Assembly (NCBI RefSeq): GCF_030272615.1
Contig: NC_081405.1
Coordinates: forward strand, 158,149,954 to 158,213,953
Length of the DNA stretch: 64,000 nt
Reading direction: 5' to 3'
Origin: Cryptomeria japonica
Lineage: Eukaryota; Streptophyta; Pinopsida; Cupressales; Cupressaceae
Shown here: positions 23,401 to 38,200 of the stretch, in pieces
Layout: each line of letters opens with the position of its first letter
How positions within the stretch are numbered: position 1 is the stretch's first letter
The notes under the pieces: generated by a model
The model's database searches: none
Told to the model about the DNA's origin: nothing
Seen by the model: only the letters and a program-made list of their open reading frames with translations
Made by a program: the position numbers and the translations under genes

Positions 23401-26400
23401 CAAACCATTTTGTCCACCTACTGCAAAGAGGACACCTTTTATAATCAAGGCACCATCAAGCACCATCCCAACTGCCCCATCGAGGCTCAAAACCCCAACA
23501 CAAATATCACCAATACCAATCATCCCACCAAGCGAACCAGTAATCCCATCAATAGTACCATTAGCAGCAGCAACTGTGTCAGAACCCGCAACAACATCTA
23601 TAGCACCAGCTGTCCCAGCAGAAGCAACTGAGTCAATATTACCGATACTCCCCGTACTAGATTCCTTGATCCCCATCAATCTTCCTGTAGCATCGATCAC
23701 TACAAAGGTACATCAACCAATCACACCTGTAGTATTTAACTCAAAGGACATCCTAGTATGGTATAGTAATCGGATGTTGGAAAGTGATTCAGAGACCGAC
23801 TCACATGAATGGGAATTTGATTCGGTAAAGCTTAACACTTCAGATGAGGAAGACACATCACCACCTCCACCACGCAAAGATATCCCTGTTTACAGAGAAG
23901 CACAGATAAATACCACTTGGGTTCCTGAACTGGAAACATCTTCCATAGACCCTACGTCTCATCCTACGCCTGATTCTGACAGGGAAAGTACCATCAACGA
24001 CCTTCACCATAACGTCTTAACCCTCACTGATATGTCCAACGCACTTAACCTAATCGATGAAGTAATGCCCATTATCCACCCTGAACTCATCGAATGGAAC
24101 CAACCAAATCCCCCATGTCTTGACCTCTTCCAAAACGATGAGGCCATCATTGAATTTTTGGAATTAAGGGATAACCTACCAAGCGGGGATCACAAAGCTG
24201 GATTCGCCATTGAACTTAATAGGGCAGCATACTTTGGGGTGGATGCCAAACCTTTCAGCTGCAAAAATATAACCATAAAACATGGATCTTCCAGTGAAAA
24301 CCACACTGTGGCACTGTTTGATCTGACAAAAGTAAAAAGAAAGAGCGTATCCAACGGTGAAAACCTCTCTGAGGTGCCTGAGGATGAAGGGTTTGACATT
24401 CTCCCTGATAGTACACAATAGGAACGATCAACGATTCTCATCGAGGAAACCAAAGAATAAAATGTGGGGACTCCTGACAATCCTCATCTCATACATCTGG
24501 CATCTCTTCTCACTCCAGAGGAATAGCCTAAATTTATAGAGTTCTTCCAGAAGCATCAGATCAACTTTGCATGGTCATATGCAGACATGCCTGGGCTTGA
24601 TCCTGATTTAATCATGCATCACCTCACAGTAGCAGAAGGAGCCAAACCTGTCAAGCAGAAGCTTCGCAAGATGCATCCCCAAATTGCAGTACTAGTCAAA
24701 ATAGAACTCAAGAAACTCCTAGATGTTGGTTTCATTAGACCAATTGATTATGCAGAATGGATATCCAACATTGTTCCTTGTCGGCAAACCAAAAGGGGGC
24801 ATCCGCATTTGTACTGACTTCAGAGATCTGAATAAGGCATGTCCTAAGGATGACTTCCCCCTTCCAAAAATCGACATCATAGTGGATCTAACAGTAGGAC
24901 ATGCCATGCTTTCACTCATGGATGGCTTTTCAGGATACAATCAGATAAAGATCGCACCAGAATATCAACATAAGACAACCTTCACATGTCCATGGGCCAC
25001 ATATTGCTGGAATGTAATGCCCTTCAGTCTAAAGAATGCAGGAGCAACCTATCAAAGAGCAATGACCACCATCTTCCATGACATGATGCATACTATGATG
25101 GAAGATTATGTGGATGATTTACTAGAAAAATCACTCACCAGAGAAGGACATCTCCACATCTTAGATAAAATCTTTGATAGATTGGAACAATACCATGTTC
25201 GACTCAACCCAAAGAAATGTGTCTTTGGAGTAACCTCCGGGAAACTTCTAGGATACATTGTCTCAAGCAAAGGTATTGAGGTCGATCCAGCAAAGGTTAA
25301 GGCAATCATGGATATGCCACCACCAAAGAATATCAGCCAGCTAAGGACATTACAAGGCCAACTTCAATCCATCCGAAGATTCATTGCACAATTGGCTGAT
25401 AAGTGTCACCCATTTACACATCTGCTACACAAGAACATCCGCTTTCAGTGGGATGCCCGATGCCAGTAAGCATTTCATATGCTTAAAGACTATCTCATGA
25501 ATCCACCATTGTTGATGCCACCAGATCCAAGTAGACCATTGTTACTCTATATCTCGACAACAAGTACAACATTAGGTGTATTACTGGCACAACATAATGC
25601 AGAAGGCAAAGAGTGTGTTGTATACTACATCTCTCGCACACTGGTTGGCTATGAACTCAATTACACACCTATTGAGCGAGCTTGCCTAGCAGTGATCTTA
25701 GCAGCCACAAAACTTAGGCACTATCTGTTAACACATAAAGTACAACTCATTGCAAAGATTGATCCACTCAAGTATTTACTCAGCAAAGTAGCATTCACAG
25801 GTCGCTTGGCCAAATGGGTGATGATTCTAAGTGAATTTGACATTGAGTATGTGGACCGAAAAGCTATCAAAGGTCAAGTTATTGCAGATCAGTTGGCCGA
25901 TGCACCTCTCATGGGCGATCATCCTCTCATTTCCAATTTTCCAGATGAAGAGATATTCATGATCACAACAGCACAACCATGGAAACTATATTTTGATGGT
26001 TCATACACTAGGCACGGCTCGAGGACAGGCATTCTGTTTATCACACCTCAAGGTGATAGCATCCCGAAGTCTTACAGGCTCACATTTCCATGCACAAACA
26101 ACATAGCAGAGTATGAGGCCTTGATCACAGGACTCAGGTTAGCCGTACAATGGAAATTACAAGAACTGCAAGTATATGGTGACTCACAACTGGTCATTCG
26201 ACAAGCAACCGATGAGTATCAGACCAAGGATGATAAACTCATGCCATATAAACAAATGGTGGACACTCTAAAGACATCATTTACTACTATCACTTTTGAG
26301 AAGATACCAAGAGATCAGAATCGAGCTACTGACGCTATGGCTACCATCGCCTCTCTACTAAATCTCCCACAGAATTCAACATGCTACGAGTTCTTGGTAG

Positions 26401-27554
26401 AACAGCTTTGGATCCCCGCTTACGATATCCTTGAATCTGAGATGATATGTCGCCTTGTCGATTCTGAATCCCCATGGTATGGTGAGTTCTACACCTATCT
26501 CCGTGATCACACCCTTCCCCCCAACCAATCAAATAACCAACGTAAAACCTTCATTCGCCAAACTGCTCGATATACCATTATTGCCGAAACCCTATACCGA
26601 CACGGTCTTGATGGTACTCTCCTTCAATGTTTGGAACAAGATGAGATAACAAAGGCTTTGGAAGAATTCCATGAAGGCATTTGCGGGACTCATTCAAGTG
26701 GTCCATCACTCGCCAAGAAACTCCTGCGCAATGGATACTATTGGCCATCTATGGAAAAAGATTCCTACTACTTTGTCAGAAAATGCAAGAAATGTCAAGT
26801 TCATGGTGACCTGATACATGCACCAGCTCAGGAACTGCAACCAATCACAACACCATGGCCTTTTTGTCAATGGGGCCTTGACCTTGTGGGTAAAATCCAT
26901 CCATCTTCATCCAATGGCCATAAATTCATTATTACCGCCACCAAATATTTCACAAAGTGGATCGAAGCTGTTCCACTTACCCAAGTCACCGGCAAGCAGA
27001 TCACCTCATTCATCCTCAACTACATCATCTGCCGGTATGGTGTACCCATGTCCATCATCACAGATGACGGTCTTCCTTTCAAAAATAAGGATGTCCGCGA
27101 ACTTTGTGAGAAATTTCATATCCAACACCGCTTTTCCACTCCCTATTACCCACAAGGCAATGGTCAGGCCGAAGCATCCAATAAAAACATATTGAGGATC
27201 CTAAAGAAGACAATCAATGATGCCGGCCGTGACTGGCATGTTCAACTAAATCCGACACTATGGGCATATCGAACTAGCATTCGAACCCCTACAGGTGCAA
27301 CTCCTTATTCATTGGTCTATGGTGTTGAAGCTATCTTACCTATTAAGGTGGAGATACCATCACTACGGGTTTCCTTGCATAATCTAATAGATGATGAAGC
27401 CTACAGAGTATCCCGTCTTCAGGACTTAGAGTTACTAGATGAGAAGCGACAAGCTGCATACAACCATCTCAAAGCCTATCAACAGCGCATGAGTAGAAGC
27501 TACAATCACCGAGTTAGATCTCGTACATTTGAGGTAGGTGATCTTGTTCTATGA
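20441..27554 (+). pseudogene. gag-pol region of the Tat element
   Basis: Domains in order: gag from 20441 (retrotransposon gag core near 20960-21290 with KKYRGKGDPRDHV, LFPQSLGG and WFSRLPSG); aspartic protease near 22490-22800 (DNGAG, later LLLGRPWIH); a G-patch-like segment near 23220-23360 (Gly-rich, RMGYDG then GLGFE); a proline-rich linker; reverse transcriptase near 24590-25440 (DFRDLNKACPKDDFPLP, DGFSGYNQI, YVDD); RNase H near 25490-25920 (YYISRTL, YTPIERACLA); a second, archaeal-type RNase H near 25975-26360 (LYFDGS, NNIAEYEAL, GDSQLV); and integrase near 26640-27540 (zinc-binding region, YPQGNGQAEASN). The region is broken in roughly half a dozen places. The G-patch and second RNase H support the Tat placement. 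Confidence 0.92.
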
Positions 27555-30161
27555 TAGAATCCTCGCAACCAACCACACAGAGAACATCAGGGAAAGTTTG
27601 AATCAAACTGGCTGGGCCCATATATTGTCATTGCTGTATTCGGGTCCGGGGCATATCAGTTAGTTACATCAGAAGGAGAACCGCTTGCAGATCCAATCAA
27701 CAGCATGCACCTCAAACGGTTTTATATCTAAGCTGAACAGAGCATCAGGCTCCCCTGCATACCGGAAAATACCAAAAACATTCAGAAAAATGTCCTGAAG
27801 AAATACAAAAACATTCAAAAGAGTAAAGAAAAATCATACATCCAAACGGTGAACAACCACTCCGGTGGCACCTTGGGTAAGTGCGATGGTGAAAACCTGG
27901 CAAACAGGCACCACTCATAAAGACAAGGGCTCCAGTATCTTTCAAGCTCGTTGCGATCACATTCATACATACACACATCCATCCATCCAAACCATGGCTT
28001 GTTATTTGATGTGTAATCAAAGATAGTACTTCATGCATCTTGCATCCCACTTTTTTTTTCATAGTCATGTCTACACTTGGGGGCAATACCCTTAAAATCT
28101 AGATGATGGAAGTGGATTCTACATTACTTATGATTCATTGGCAAAAACATTCAAAAATGTCTCACAAAATCCAAAAACATTCAAAAGGGTCTCGCAAAAT
28201 CCAAAAACATTCAAAACTGTTCCACAAAATCCAAAACATCGAAAAACCATTGAAAATTACACAAAAACATGGCAACACCTTGTACATACTCATCCCTGTA
28301 GATACCGAACAAACATTGTGATATACTCCACAAAATGACCACTTATCAATCAAACCACACAATCAACATCAACAAATCGGAAATTGTCTTTAAACAAGGA
28401 TGCATCCTTCCTTACCAAGACAAAAACAAAAGTAACGTTTTTCTTTGACAAGAAAATTATGTTAAGCTATCAAATACTTGGTTGATTTGTGAGTACAATC
28501 ATTCATTTATCTGTATCGATATCTTTCAGCATTATTTTGTATCATTTGCGCATTATTTCCGATGAAGTTCTAGGGCATGTACTAATGGTGTCTATGTGGG
28601 AAGTTCACCAAGCTACGTGATCTTATGCCAAATGCAGTCATAGATCATTACGGCTTGCTGACTACAGTGTATACCTCGACCATATGGGCATGCACCATTA
28701 CCAAGGATCCATATTCTTTATTCTTTATGTATATATTGTTTGTTTGCAGGTACAATTCTCTTTCTTTGGTTCCTCCTACCTCATCCAAACTGGATAAAGA
28801 TTTTATCTCTTATTACGGTATGCACTTGTCTCAGGATATGATCAGCCTAAGATCAAGGAGGACGATCTAAGTCATGTATGAAAGGAGATAATCCTTGTCT
28901 GTTCCGCAAGCAATACTCAGGTCAACTTGATCCATTATATCAAGTTGCTTATATTAACTCGCTATATCAAAATCCATGTAAGAAATACTCTGGTCATCTT
29001 GAATCTTTATGTCAAGTTGCTTGTATTTTCTTACAACATTTTAAAGCTCAATGATGAAAAATAAAGCACCATGGATCGTCATTCCATCTCATCTGTATAT
29101 ATTGCATTTCGTTGCATTCCATCCATCCATACATTCATAAATAGCTGCATATCATTCATACATAGTAATGACAATGGATACTCTATTTTCCCCTTCTTCC
29201 ATAGGAATGTAATAGGTCCTCCATTTCTTCTATTTAACATTGAACCCCCCCCACCCTCCCCATCTCAACAATTAGCATCACATACCCTACATCGTGTCCC
29301 AATCAGCCTAATCAAGCCACATTCATCACCATCCATCTCTAAATAGGAGGGATTGTGTTTCCTATCCTAAGTCATCCAATAAGTCAAGAAAGTTACTCTA
29401 TCTGCACAGATACATCGACTCACACACACCTAGACTATCAACAGATACTCTGATCAAGTATCTTCACGTCTCAACAGGTAATCGATTATGGTAATCCTAG
29501 ACTACATCAGGCATTTATCATAATGACCTAGTCTCAACGGGGCTGCCATGATTCCCCACAACCATCCATCACACGCACATACTATCAACTGATCAACCAA
29601 TCAAACACAATCACATCGAACAATTACATCAATTGTCTACATCTCAACGAGTATTTTGCTTCATATACCTTGACTTCATTGGGCAATTATATCAATTGTC
29701 TCAGTCACATCAGGTCACTTTGATTCACTTACTCAGACTTTATCATGTCCAAGCGACCAACTGACATCAACTGTCATGCTTTGACTTGACCGGGGCAATT
29801 AAACCGATTGCACCAGATTGTCCAACCAATTTTGATCAATTGTATAGCATCAATCCAAACCCCACACTACATCTGCTATGTATCTCTTTCATGACCTTAG
29901 GGTACTCGCTGGCTTGTTGTTTCTTCATATTCACTCCATTTTCTCCCATTCTTTCATCATTAGTTCTAATTTCTTCTATTCTACATCCCCTCCACTTTTC
30001 ATTCTTTTTCGAGAGACCGCCCGATTTTTCAAAAAAATAAAAAATAAAAATTCGGCCCATCTCTCGAGGGGGCATACCACGCATTAAATTTACATTTTAT
30101 GGGGCATTTCTTCACACTTATTTTTCTTTCTTTGAAACGACGTGATAAACTGCACCGTCTC
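27555..30161 (+). other. 3' non-coding region of the Tat element
   Basis: This stretch of 2.6 kb between integrase and the purine tract has no clear domain. A short tandem repeat (about 28140-28250) has a 30-bp unit resembling aaaatccaaaaacattcaaa. A frame of 113 codons on the - strand (27745-28086) has no known relative and is likely incidental. Confidence 0.5.
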
Positions 30162-30175
30162 AAAGAGGGGCAAAA
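30162..30175 (+). other. polypurine tract of the Tat element
   Basis: AAAGAGGGGCAAAA directly abuts the TG start of the 3' LTR, as expected for the second-strand primer. Confidence 0.8.
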
Positions 30176-32141
30176 TGTAGTCACATAAATCTGTCCACTT
30201 AATTAAATGAATACTTAGTATTTGTTTGATTATTTAACCATCAATTAATAATTAATTAAATTAATATTTAATTAATTCATCTTAACCCTATTCTCTTATT
30301 AATTAAATAAATTATTCAATTTATTTCATTTAAATCACTTAACCAAATTCAGACCATTAATTAAATAAATAAATCATATTTATTTAATTAAATCTTCTCT
30401 CACATTTAAATAAATTAATATTTATTTAAATCCCCCAAAATCCCACCTCTCACATTTAAATAAATTAACATTTATTTAAATCACCTTTATCCTCCACCCA
30501 CTTGTATTTTCCTACAAAAGCAAGTTGCACAATTATTTTAAATAAATAATTTATTTAAATCACCTTTATCCTCCACCCACTTGTATTTTCCTACAAAAGC
30601 AAGTTGCACAACTATTTTAAATAAATTATTTATTTAAAATCCTATTTATCCTCACCCACTTGAAACCTTTAATGGTTTCCCTTAAAGTCTTCAAACTTGA
30701 TGGCTTCCTTCTAGAGTCTTCTCAAACCTTTAATGGTTTCCCTTAAAGTCTTCAAACTTGATGGCTTTAAAGTCTTCAAACTTGATGGCTTCCTTCTATA
30801 GTCTTCTTAAGCCTTTAATGGTTTCCCTTAAAGTCTTCAAACTTGATGGCTTTAAAGTCTTCAAACTTGATGGCTTCCTTCTATAGTCTTCTTAAGCCTT
30901 TAATGGTTTCCCTTAAAGTCTTCAAACTTGATGGCTTTAAAGTCTTCAAACTTGATGGCTTCCTTCTATAGTCTTCTTAAGCCTTTAATGGTTTCCCTTA
31001 AAGTCTTGAAACTTGATGGCTTTAAAGTCTTCAAACTTTAATGGTTTTCCTTAAAGTCTTCAAGCCTTTAATGGTTTCCCTCAAAGTCTTCAAGCATTTT
31101 AATGCTTTATCTTCCTTTTTCTCATTTAAATAAATTAATATTTATTTGAATATTTATCCAAATGCAAATTACACCATTTAATTGAAATAAATGATTTTAT
31201 TTTAATTGAAAATACCAAAATTCCTCCCACTTGCATTTTCCTACAAAATCCACTTGCATGCCTAAAACCCCTTCTAGATTCTTCTAAACCTTTCCTAATT
31301 AACCTAATCCATCCCCTAAATATTGTCACATTCCTAAGCAAATTGGAGTCACTTCTCAAAGACTCCAAAGTCTTTGAAAAGCAATTAATGCTTTGTGTGT
31401 TCAACAAATTAACCTCTAAAGTCTTCCAAACCACTTATGGCTCTTACATGACCATTAATGGTTAATTCCACTTGCACCCATGGTTAAGGACTTTGACCCC
31501 TAACTTAACCCTCATGTAACCCATGTGTCTCTTCAAAGCATTTATTTTTTTGACTAGGGTAACCATCATGTCCACTCAAGCATTTAATGCTCCTTATCTC
31601 TCCTCTCAAGCCTCCTCATGGTGACACTTGTCAACATGGGATTGGGTTGAAAGTCTCACATGGATTGAATATCTTTCAATCCTAACTCTTGTTAAGATTA
31701 CCCAATCTTAACCCTTCATTTCCCCATTTCTTCTATAAATAGAACCCTTCTCCTCAAGCAAAAAGAGAAACATTTTAGAGTATTGTTGTTATACTGGCAT
31801 TAGCATAGAGCTTTCTCATAGCATCACTATCTACACTTGCATAGCATTTGCTTATCATATTCAACTATCTTGAATCTCCATATGGCATCCATGGCTAGTG
31901 CTAAAAGCTGAGAGCTACACTCATTTGGGACTTGGAGAGGAGAGGAACAAGGGAGGAGCAACTATGAGCATCTTGATTAGCTATTTTATTCTATGTTTAT
32001 ATGCTTTCTATTTCATGCTTAATATCTCTCTTGATATGCCTGTTTAGGATAATCTTTTGTTGCTAAGACTAATGTTTGTTTCTTGTGCTCTTGTGTGTGT
32101 TGCCATCAAACGGATTTTCTAATCCTTTTTGCAGAGCATCA
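30176..32141 (+). repeat. 3' LTR of the Tat element
   Basis: The LTR is 1966 bp and nearly identical to the 5' LTR. The length difference of 25 bp is almost wholly explained by its minisatellite (about 30660-31104), which reads short, long, long, long, then a variant end. It ends GCAGAGCATCA, next to the 5-mer gttgt. Confidence 0.92.
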
Positions 32142-32283
32142 GTTGTATATCATCAAAAAATACCTTCATGAGCATAAAGGTTATGCGATAATTATATCAT
32201 AAAAAATTATCAAATAGTGTTCTCTAATAACAAAAATTGTAAAGCTCATCAAATGCATGATAATAAGTCATGTTGCAAAAATA

Positions 32284-35200
32284 CATCCCCTAACGACATG
32301 ATTTGGTGTCTTAAGGGGTCTGATGGTGTCGTTAGGGGTCATATGGTGTCCCATGAACCCTTATGACTTCTTAGGACACCATATGACCCCTAATGACACC
32401 ATATTGGGTCGCTTTGGGTCATATTGTGTCCTAAGGGGTCCTATGGTGTCCCAAGACACCATATGACCCCTATGGACACCATATGACCCCTAATGACACC
32501 ATAGGACCCCTTAAGACACCACATCATGTCGTTAGGGGTCATATTGTGTCTTACGGGGTCGTAGGACACAATATGACCCCTAATGACACAATTTGGTGTC
32601 TTAAGGGGTATTATGGTGTCACAAGACATCTTATGATCTCTAACGACACCATAGGACCCTTAAAATACCAAATCATAACATTAGGGGTCATATTGTGTCC
32701 TACGGGGTCGTAGGACACAATATGACCCCTAACGACATGATTTGGTGTCTTAAGGGGTCTGATGGTGTCGTTAGGGGTCATATGGTGTCCATAGGGGTCA
32801 TATGGTGTCCCATGAACCCTTATGACCTCTTAGGACACCATATGACCCCTAATGACACCATATTGGGTCGCTTTGGGTCATATTGTGTCGTTAGGGGTCA
32901 TATTGTGTCTTAAGGGGTCCTATGGTGTCCCAAGACACCATATGACCCCTATGGACACCATATGACCCCTAACGACACCATCGGACCCCTTAGGACACCA
33001 AATCATGTCATTAGGGGTCATATTGTGTCCTACGACCCCGTACGACACAATATGATCCCTAATTATATTATTTGGTGTCTTAAGGGGTCCTATGGTGTCT
33101 TGGACACCATAGGACCCCTTAAGACACAATATGACCCAAAGCGACCCAATATGGTGTCATTAGGGGTCATATGGTGTCCTAAGAGGTTATAAGGGTTCAT
33201 GGGACACCATATGACCCCTATGGACACCATATGACCCCTAACGACACCATTGGACCACTTAAGACACCAAATCATGTCGTTAGGGGTCATATTGTGTCCT
33301 AAGACCCCGTAGGACACAATATGACCCTTAATGACATGATTTGGTGTCTTAAGGGGTCCTATGGTGTCATTCTGGATCATATGGTGTCTTGTGACACCAT
33401 AAGACCCCTTAAGACACCAAATTGTGTCGTTAGGGGTCATATTGTGTCCTACGACCCCGTAAGACACAATATGACCCCTAACGACATGATTTGGTGTCTT
33501 AAGGGGTCCTATGGTGTCGTTAGGAGTCATATGGTGTCCATAGGTGTCATATGGTGTCTTGGGACACCATAGGACCCCTTAGGACACAATATGACCCCTA
33601 ATGACATGATTTGGTGTCTTAAGGGGTTCGATGGTGTCCATAGGGGTCATATGGTGTCCCATGAACACTTATGACCTCTTAGGACACCATATGACCCCTA
33701 ATGACACCATTTTGGGTCACTTTGGGTCATATTGTGTCATTAGGGGTCATATTGTGTCTTAAGGGGTCCTATGGTGTCCCAAGACACCATATGACCCCTA
33801 TGGACACCATATGACCCCTAACGACACCATAGGACCCCTTAAGACACCAAATCATGTCATTAGGGGTCATATTGTGTCCTACAACCTGTCGTTAGGGGTC
33901 ATATTGTAGGACACAATATGACCCCTAACGACAGGTTGTAGGACACAATATGACCCCTAACGACATGATTTGATGTCTTAAGGGGTCCTATGGTGTCGTT
34001 AGGGATCATATGGTGTCCATAGGGGTCATATGGTGTCTTGGGACACCAGAGGACCCCTTAAGACACAATATGACCCCTAACGACACAATATGACCCAAAG
34101 CGACCCAATATGGTGTCATTAGGGGTCATATGGTGTCTTAAGGGGTCCCATGGTGTCCCAAGACACCATATGACCCCTATCGACACCATATGACCCCTAA
34201 CAACACCATAGGACCCCTTAAGACACCAGATCATATCGTTAGGGATCATATTGTGTCGTACGGGGTCGTAGGACACAATATGACCCCTAACGACATGATC
34301 TGGTGTCTTAAGGGGTCCTATAGTGTTGTTAGGGGTCATATGGTGCCCATAGGGGTCATATGGTGTCTTGGGACACCATAGGACCCCTTAAGACACAATA
34401 TGACCCCTAACGACACAATATGACCCAAAGGGACCCAATATGGTGTCATTAGGGGTCATATGGTGCCTTAAGGGGTCCTATGGTGTCCCAAGACACCATA
34501 TGACCCCTAACAACACCATAGGACCCCTTAAGACACCAAATCATATCGTTAGGGATCATATTGTGTCGTACGGGGTTGTAGGACACAATATGACCCCTAA
34601 CGACATGATTTGGTGTCTTAAGGGGTCCTATGGTGTCATTAGGGGTCATATGGTGTCCGTAGGGGTCATATAGTGTCCTGGGACACCATAGGACCCCTTA
34701 AGACACAATATGACCCAAAGCGACCAAATATGGTGTCATTAGGGGTCATATGGTGTCTTAAGGGGTCCTATGGTGTCCCAAGACACCATATGACCCCTAA
34801 CGACACCATATGACCCCTTAAGACACCAAATCATGTCGTTAGGGGTCATATTGTGTCCTAAGGGGTCCTATGGTGTCGCAAGACACCATATGACACGTTT
34901 GGACACCATATGACCCCTAACAACACCATAGGACCCCTTAAGACACCAAATCATGTCGTTAGGGGTGATATTGTGTCTTACGGGGTTATAGGACACAATA
35001 TGACCCCTAACGACACAATTTGGTGTCTTAAGGGGTCTTATGGTGTGACAAGACACCATATGATCCCTAACGGCACCATAGGACCCCTTAAGACACCAAA
35101 TCATAACATTAGGTGTCATATTGTGTCTTACGGATTCGTAGGACACAATATGACCCCTAACGACATGATTTGGTGTCTTAAGCGGTCTGATGGTGTCGTT

Positions 35201-38200
35201 AGGGGTCATCTAGTGTCCATAGAGGTCATATGGTGTGCCATGAACCCTTATGACCTCTTAGGACACCATATGACCCCTAATGACACCATATTGGGTCGCT
35301 TTGGGTCATATTGTGTCGTTAGGGGTCATATTGTGTCTTAAGGGGTCCTATGGTGTCCCAAGACACCATATGACCCCTATGGACACCATATGACCCCTAA
35401 CGACACCATATGACCCCTTAAGACACCGAATCATGTCGTTAGGGGTCATATTGTGTCGTAATATGACCCCTAACGACATGATTCAGTGTCTTAAGGGGTC
35501 CTATGGTGTCGTTAGGGGTCATATGGTGTCCATAGGGGTCATATGGTGTCTTGGGACACCAGAGGACCCCTTAAGACACAATATGACCCCTAACGACACA
35601 ATATGACCCAAAGCGACCCAATATGGTGTCATTAGGGGTCATATGGTGTCTTAAGGGGTCCCATGGTGTCCCAAGACACCATATGACCCCTATCGACACC
35701 ATATGACCCCTAACAACACCATAGGACCCCTTAAGACACCAGATCATATCGTTAGGGATCATATTGTGTCGTACGGGGTCGTAGGACACAATATGACCCC
35801 TAACGACATGATCTGGTGTCTTAAGGGGTCCTATGGTGTTGTTAGGGGTCATATGGTGCCCATAGGGGTCATATGGTGTCTTGGGACACCATAGGACCCC
35901 TTAAGACACAATATGACCCCTAACGACACAATATGACCCAAAGGGACCCAATATGGTGTCATTAGGGGTCATATGGTGCCTTAAGGGGTCCTATGGTGTC
36001 CCAAGACACCATATGACCCCTAACGACACCATAGGACCCCTTAAGACACCAAATCATATCGTTAGGGATCATATTGTGTCGTACGGGGTTGTAGGACACA
36101 ATATGACCCCTAACGACATGATTTGGTGTCTTAAGGGGTCCTATGGTGTCATTAGGGGTCATATGGTGTCCGTAGGGGTCATATAGTGTCCTGGGACACC
36201 ATAGGACCCCTTAAGACACAATATGACCCAAAGCGACCAAATATGGTGTCATTAGGGGTCATATGGTGTCTTAAGGGGTCCTATGGTGTCCCAAGACACC
36301 ATATGACCCCTAACGACACCATATGACCCCTTAAGACACCAAATCATGTCGTTAGGGGTCATATTGTGTCCTAAGGGGTCCTATGGTGTCGCAAGACACC
36401 ATATGACACGTTTGGACACCATATGACCCCTAACAACACCATAGGACCCCTTAAGACACCAAATCATGTCGTTAGGGGTGATATTGTGTCTTATGGGGTT
36501 ATAGGACACAATATGACCCCTAACGACACAATTTGGTGTCTTAAGGGGTCTTATGGTGTGACAAGACACCATATGATCCCTAACGGCACCATAGGACCCC
36601 TTAAGACACCAAATCATAACATTAGGTGTCATATTGTGTCTTACGGATTCGTAGGACACAATATGACCCCTAACGACATGATTTGGTGTCTTAAGCGGTC
36701 TGATGGTGTCGTTAGGGGTCATCTAGTGTCCATAGAGGTCATATGGTGTGCCATGAACCCTTATGACCTCTTAGGACACCATATGACCCCTAATGACACC
36801 ATATTGGGTCGCTTTGGGTCATATTGTGTCGTTAGGGGTCATATTGTGTCTTAAGGGGTCCTATGGTGTCCCAAGACACCATATGACCCCTATGGACACC
36901 ATATGACCCCTAACGACACCATATGACCCCTTAAGACACCGAATCATGTCGTTAGGGGTCATATTGTGTCGTAATATGACCCCTAACGACATGATTCAGT
37001 GTCTTAAGGGGTCCTATGGTGTCGTTAGGGGTCATATGGTGTCCATAGGGGTCATATGGTGTCTTGGGACACCATAGGACCCCTTAAGACACAATATGAC
37101 CCCTAACGACACAATATGACCCAAAGCGACCCAATATGGTGTCATTAGGGGTCATATGGTGTCCTAAGGGGTCCTATGGTGTCCCAAGACACCATATGAC
37201 CTCTAACAACACCATAGGACCCCTTAAGACACCAAATCATATCGTTAGGGATCATATTGTGTAGTACGGGGTCGTAGGACACAATATGACCCCTAACGAC
37301 ATGATTTGGTGTCTTAAGGGGTCATATGGTGTCATTAGGGGTCATATGGTGTCCATAGGGGTCATATGGTGTCTTGGGACACCATAGGACCCCTTAAGAC
37401 ACAATATGACCCCTAACGACACAATATGACCCAAAGCGACCCAATATGGTGTCATTAGGGGTCATATGGTGTCCTAAGAGGTCATAAGGGTTCATGGGAC
37501 ACCATATGACCTCTATGGACACCATATGACCCCTAACGACACCATCGGACCCCTTAAGACACCAAATCATGTCGTTAGGGGTCATATTGTGTCCTATGGC
37601 CCCGTAAGACACAATATGACTCCTAATGTTATGATTTGGTGTCTTAAGGGGTCCTATGGTGTCGTTAGGGATCATATGGTGTCTTGTGACACCATAAGAC
37701 CCCTTAAGACACCAAATTGTGTCGTTAGGGATCATATTGTGTCCTACGACTCCGTAAGACACAATATGACCCCTACCAACATGATTTGGTGTCTTAAGGG
37801 GTCCTATGGTGTCGTTAGGGGTCATATGGCGTCCATAGGGGTCATATGGTGTCTTGGGACACCATAGGATCCCTTAGGACACAATATGATGCCTAACGAT
37901 GTGATTTGGTGTCTTAAGGGGTCTAATGGTGTCGTTAGGGGTCATATGGTGTCCATAGAGGTCATATGGTGTCCCATGAACCCTTATGACCTCTTAGGAC
38001 ACCATATGACCCCTAATTACACCATATTGGGTCACTTTGGGTCATATTGTGTCCTAAGGGGTCATATTGTGTCCTAAGGGGTCCTATGGTGTCCCAAGAC
38101 ACCATATGACCTCTATGGACACCATATGACCCTTAACGACACCATAGGACCCCTTGAGACACCAAATCATGTCGTTAGGGGTCATATGGTGTCCTAAGGG

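Larger units (their letters stand above)
15778..32141 (+). mobile_element. Ty3/gypsy LTR element, Tat lineage, 16.4 kb
   Basis: Two long LTRs (15778-17718 and 30176-32141), both TG...CA, bracket a gag-pol region in Ty3 order with a second RNase H between the first RNase H and the integrase, which marks the Tat lineage. A primer-binding-like site follows the 5' LTR and a purine tract precedes the 3' LTR. The flanking 5-mers gttct and gttgt look like a target duplication with one change. By eye the LTRs differ at about 15 base positions outside their internal repeats, under 1%, so insertion was recent on a conifer time scale. The coding region carries roughly half a dozen breaks, so this copy is a fossil. 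Confidence 0.93.

Noticed and set aside
24176-24480. - strand frames within the Tat element
   Set aside because: They are shadows of the gag-pol coding strand.
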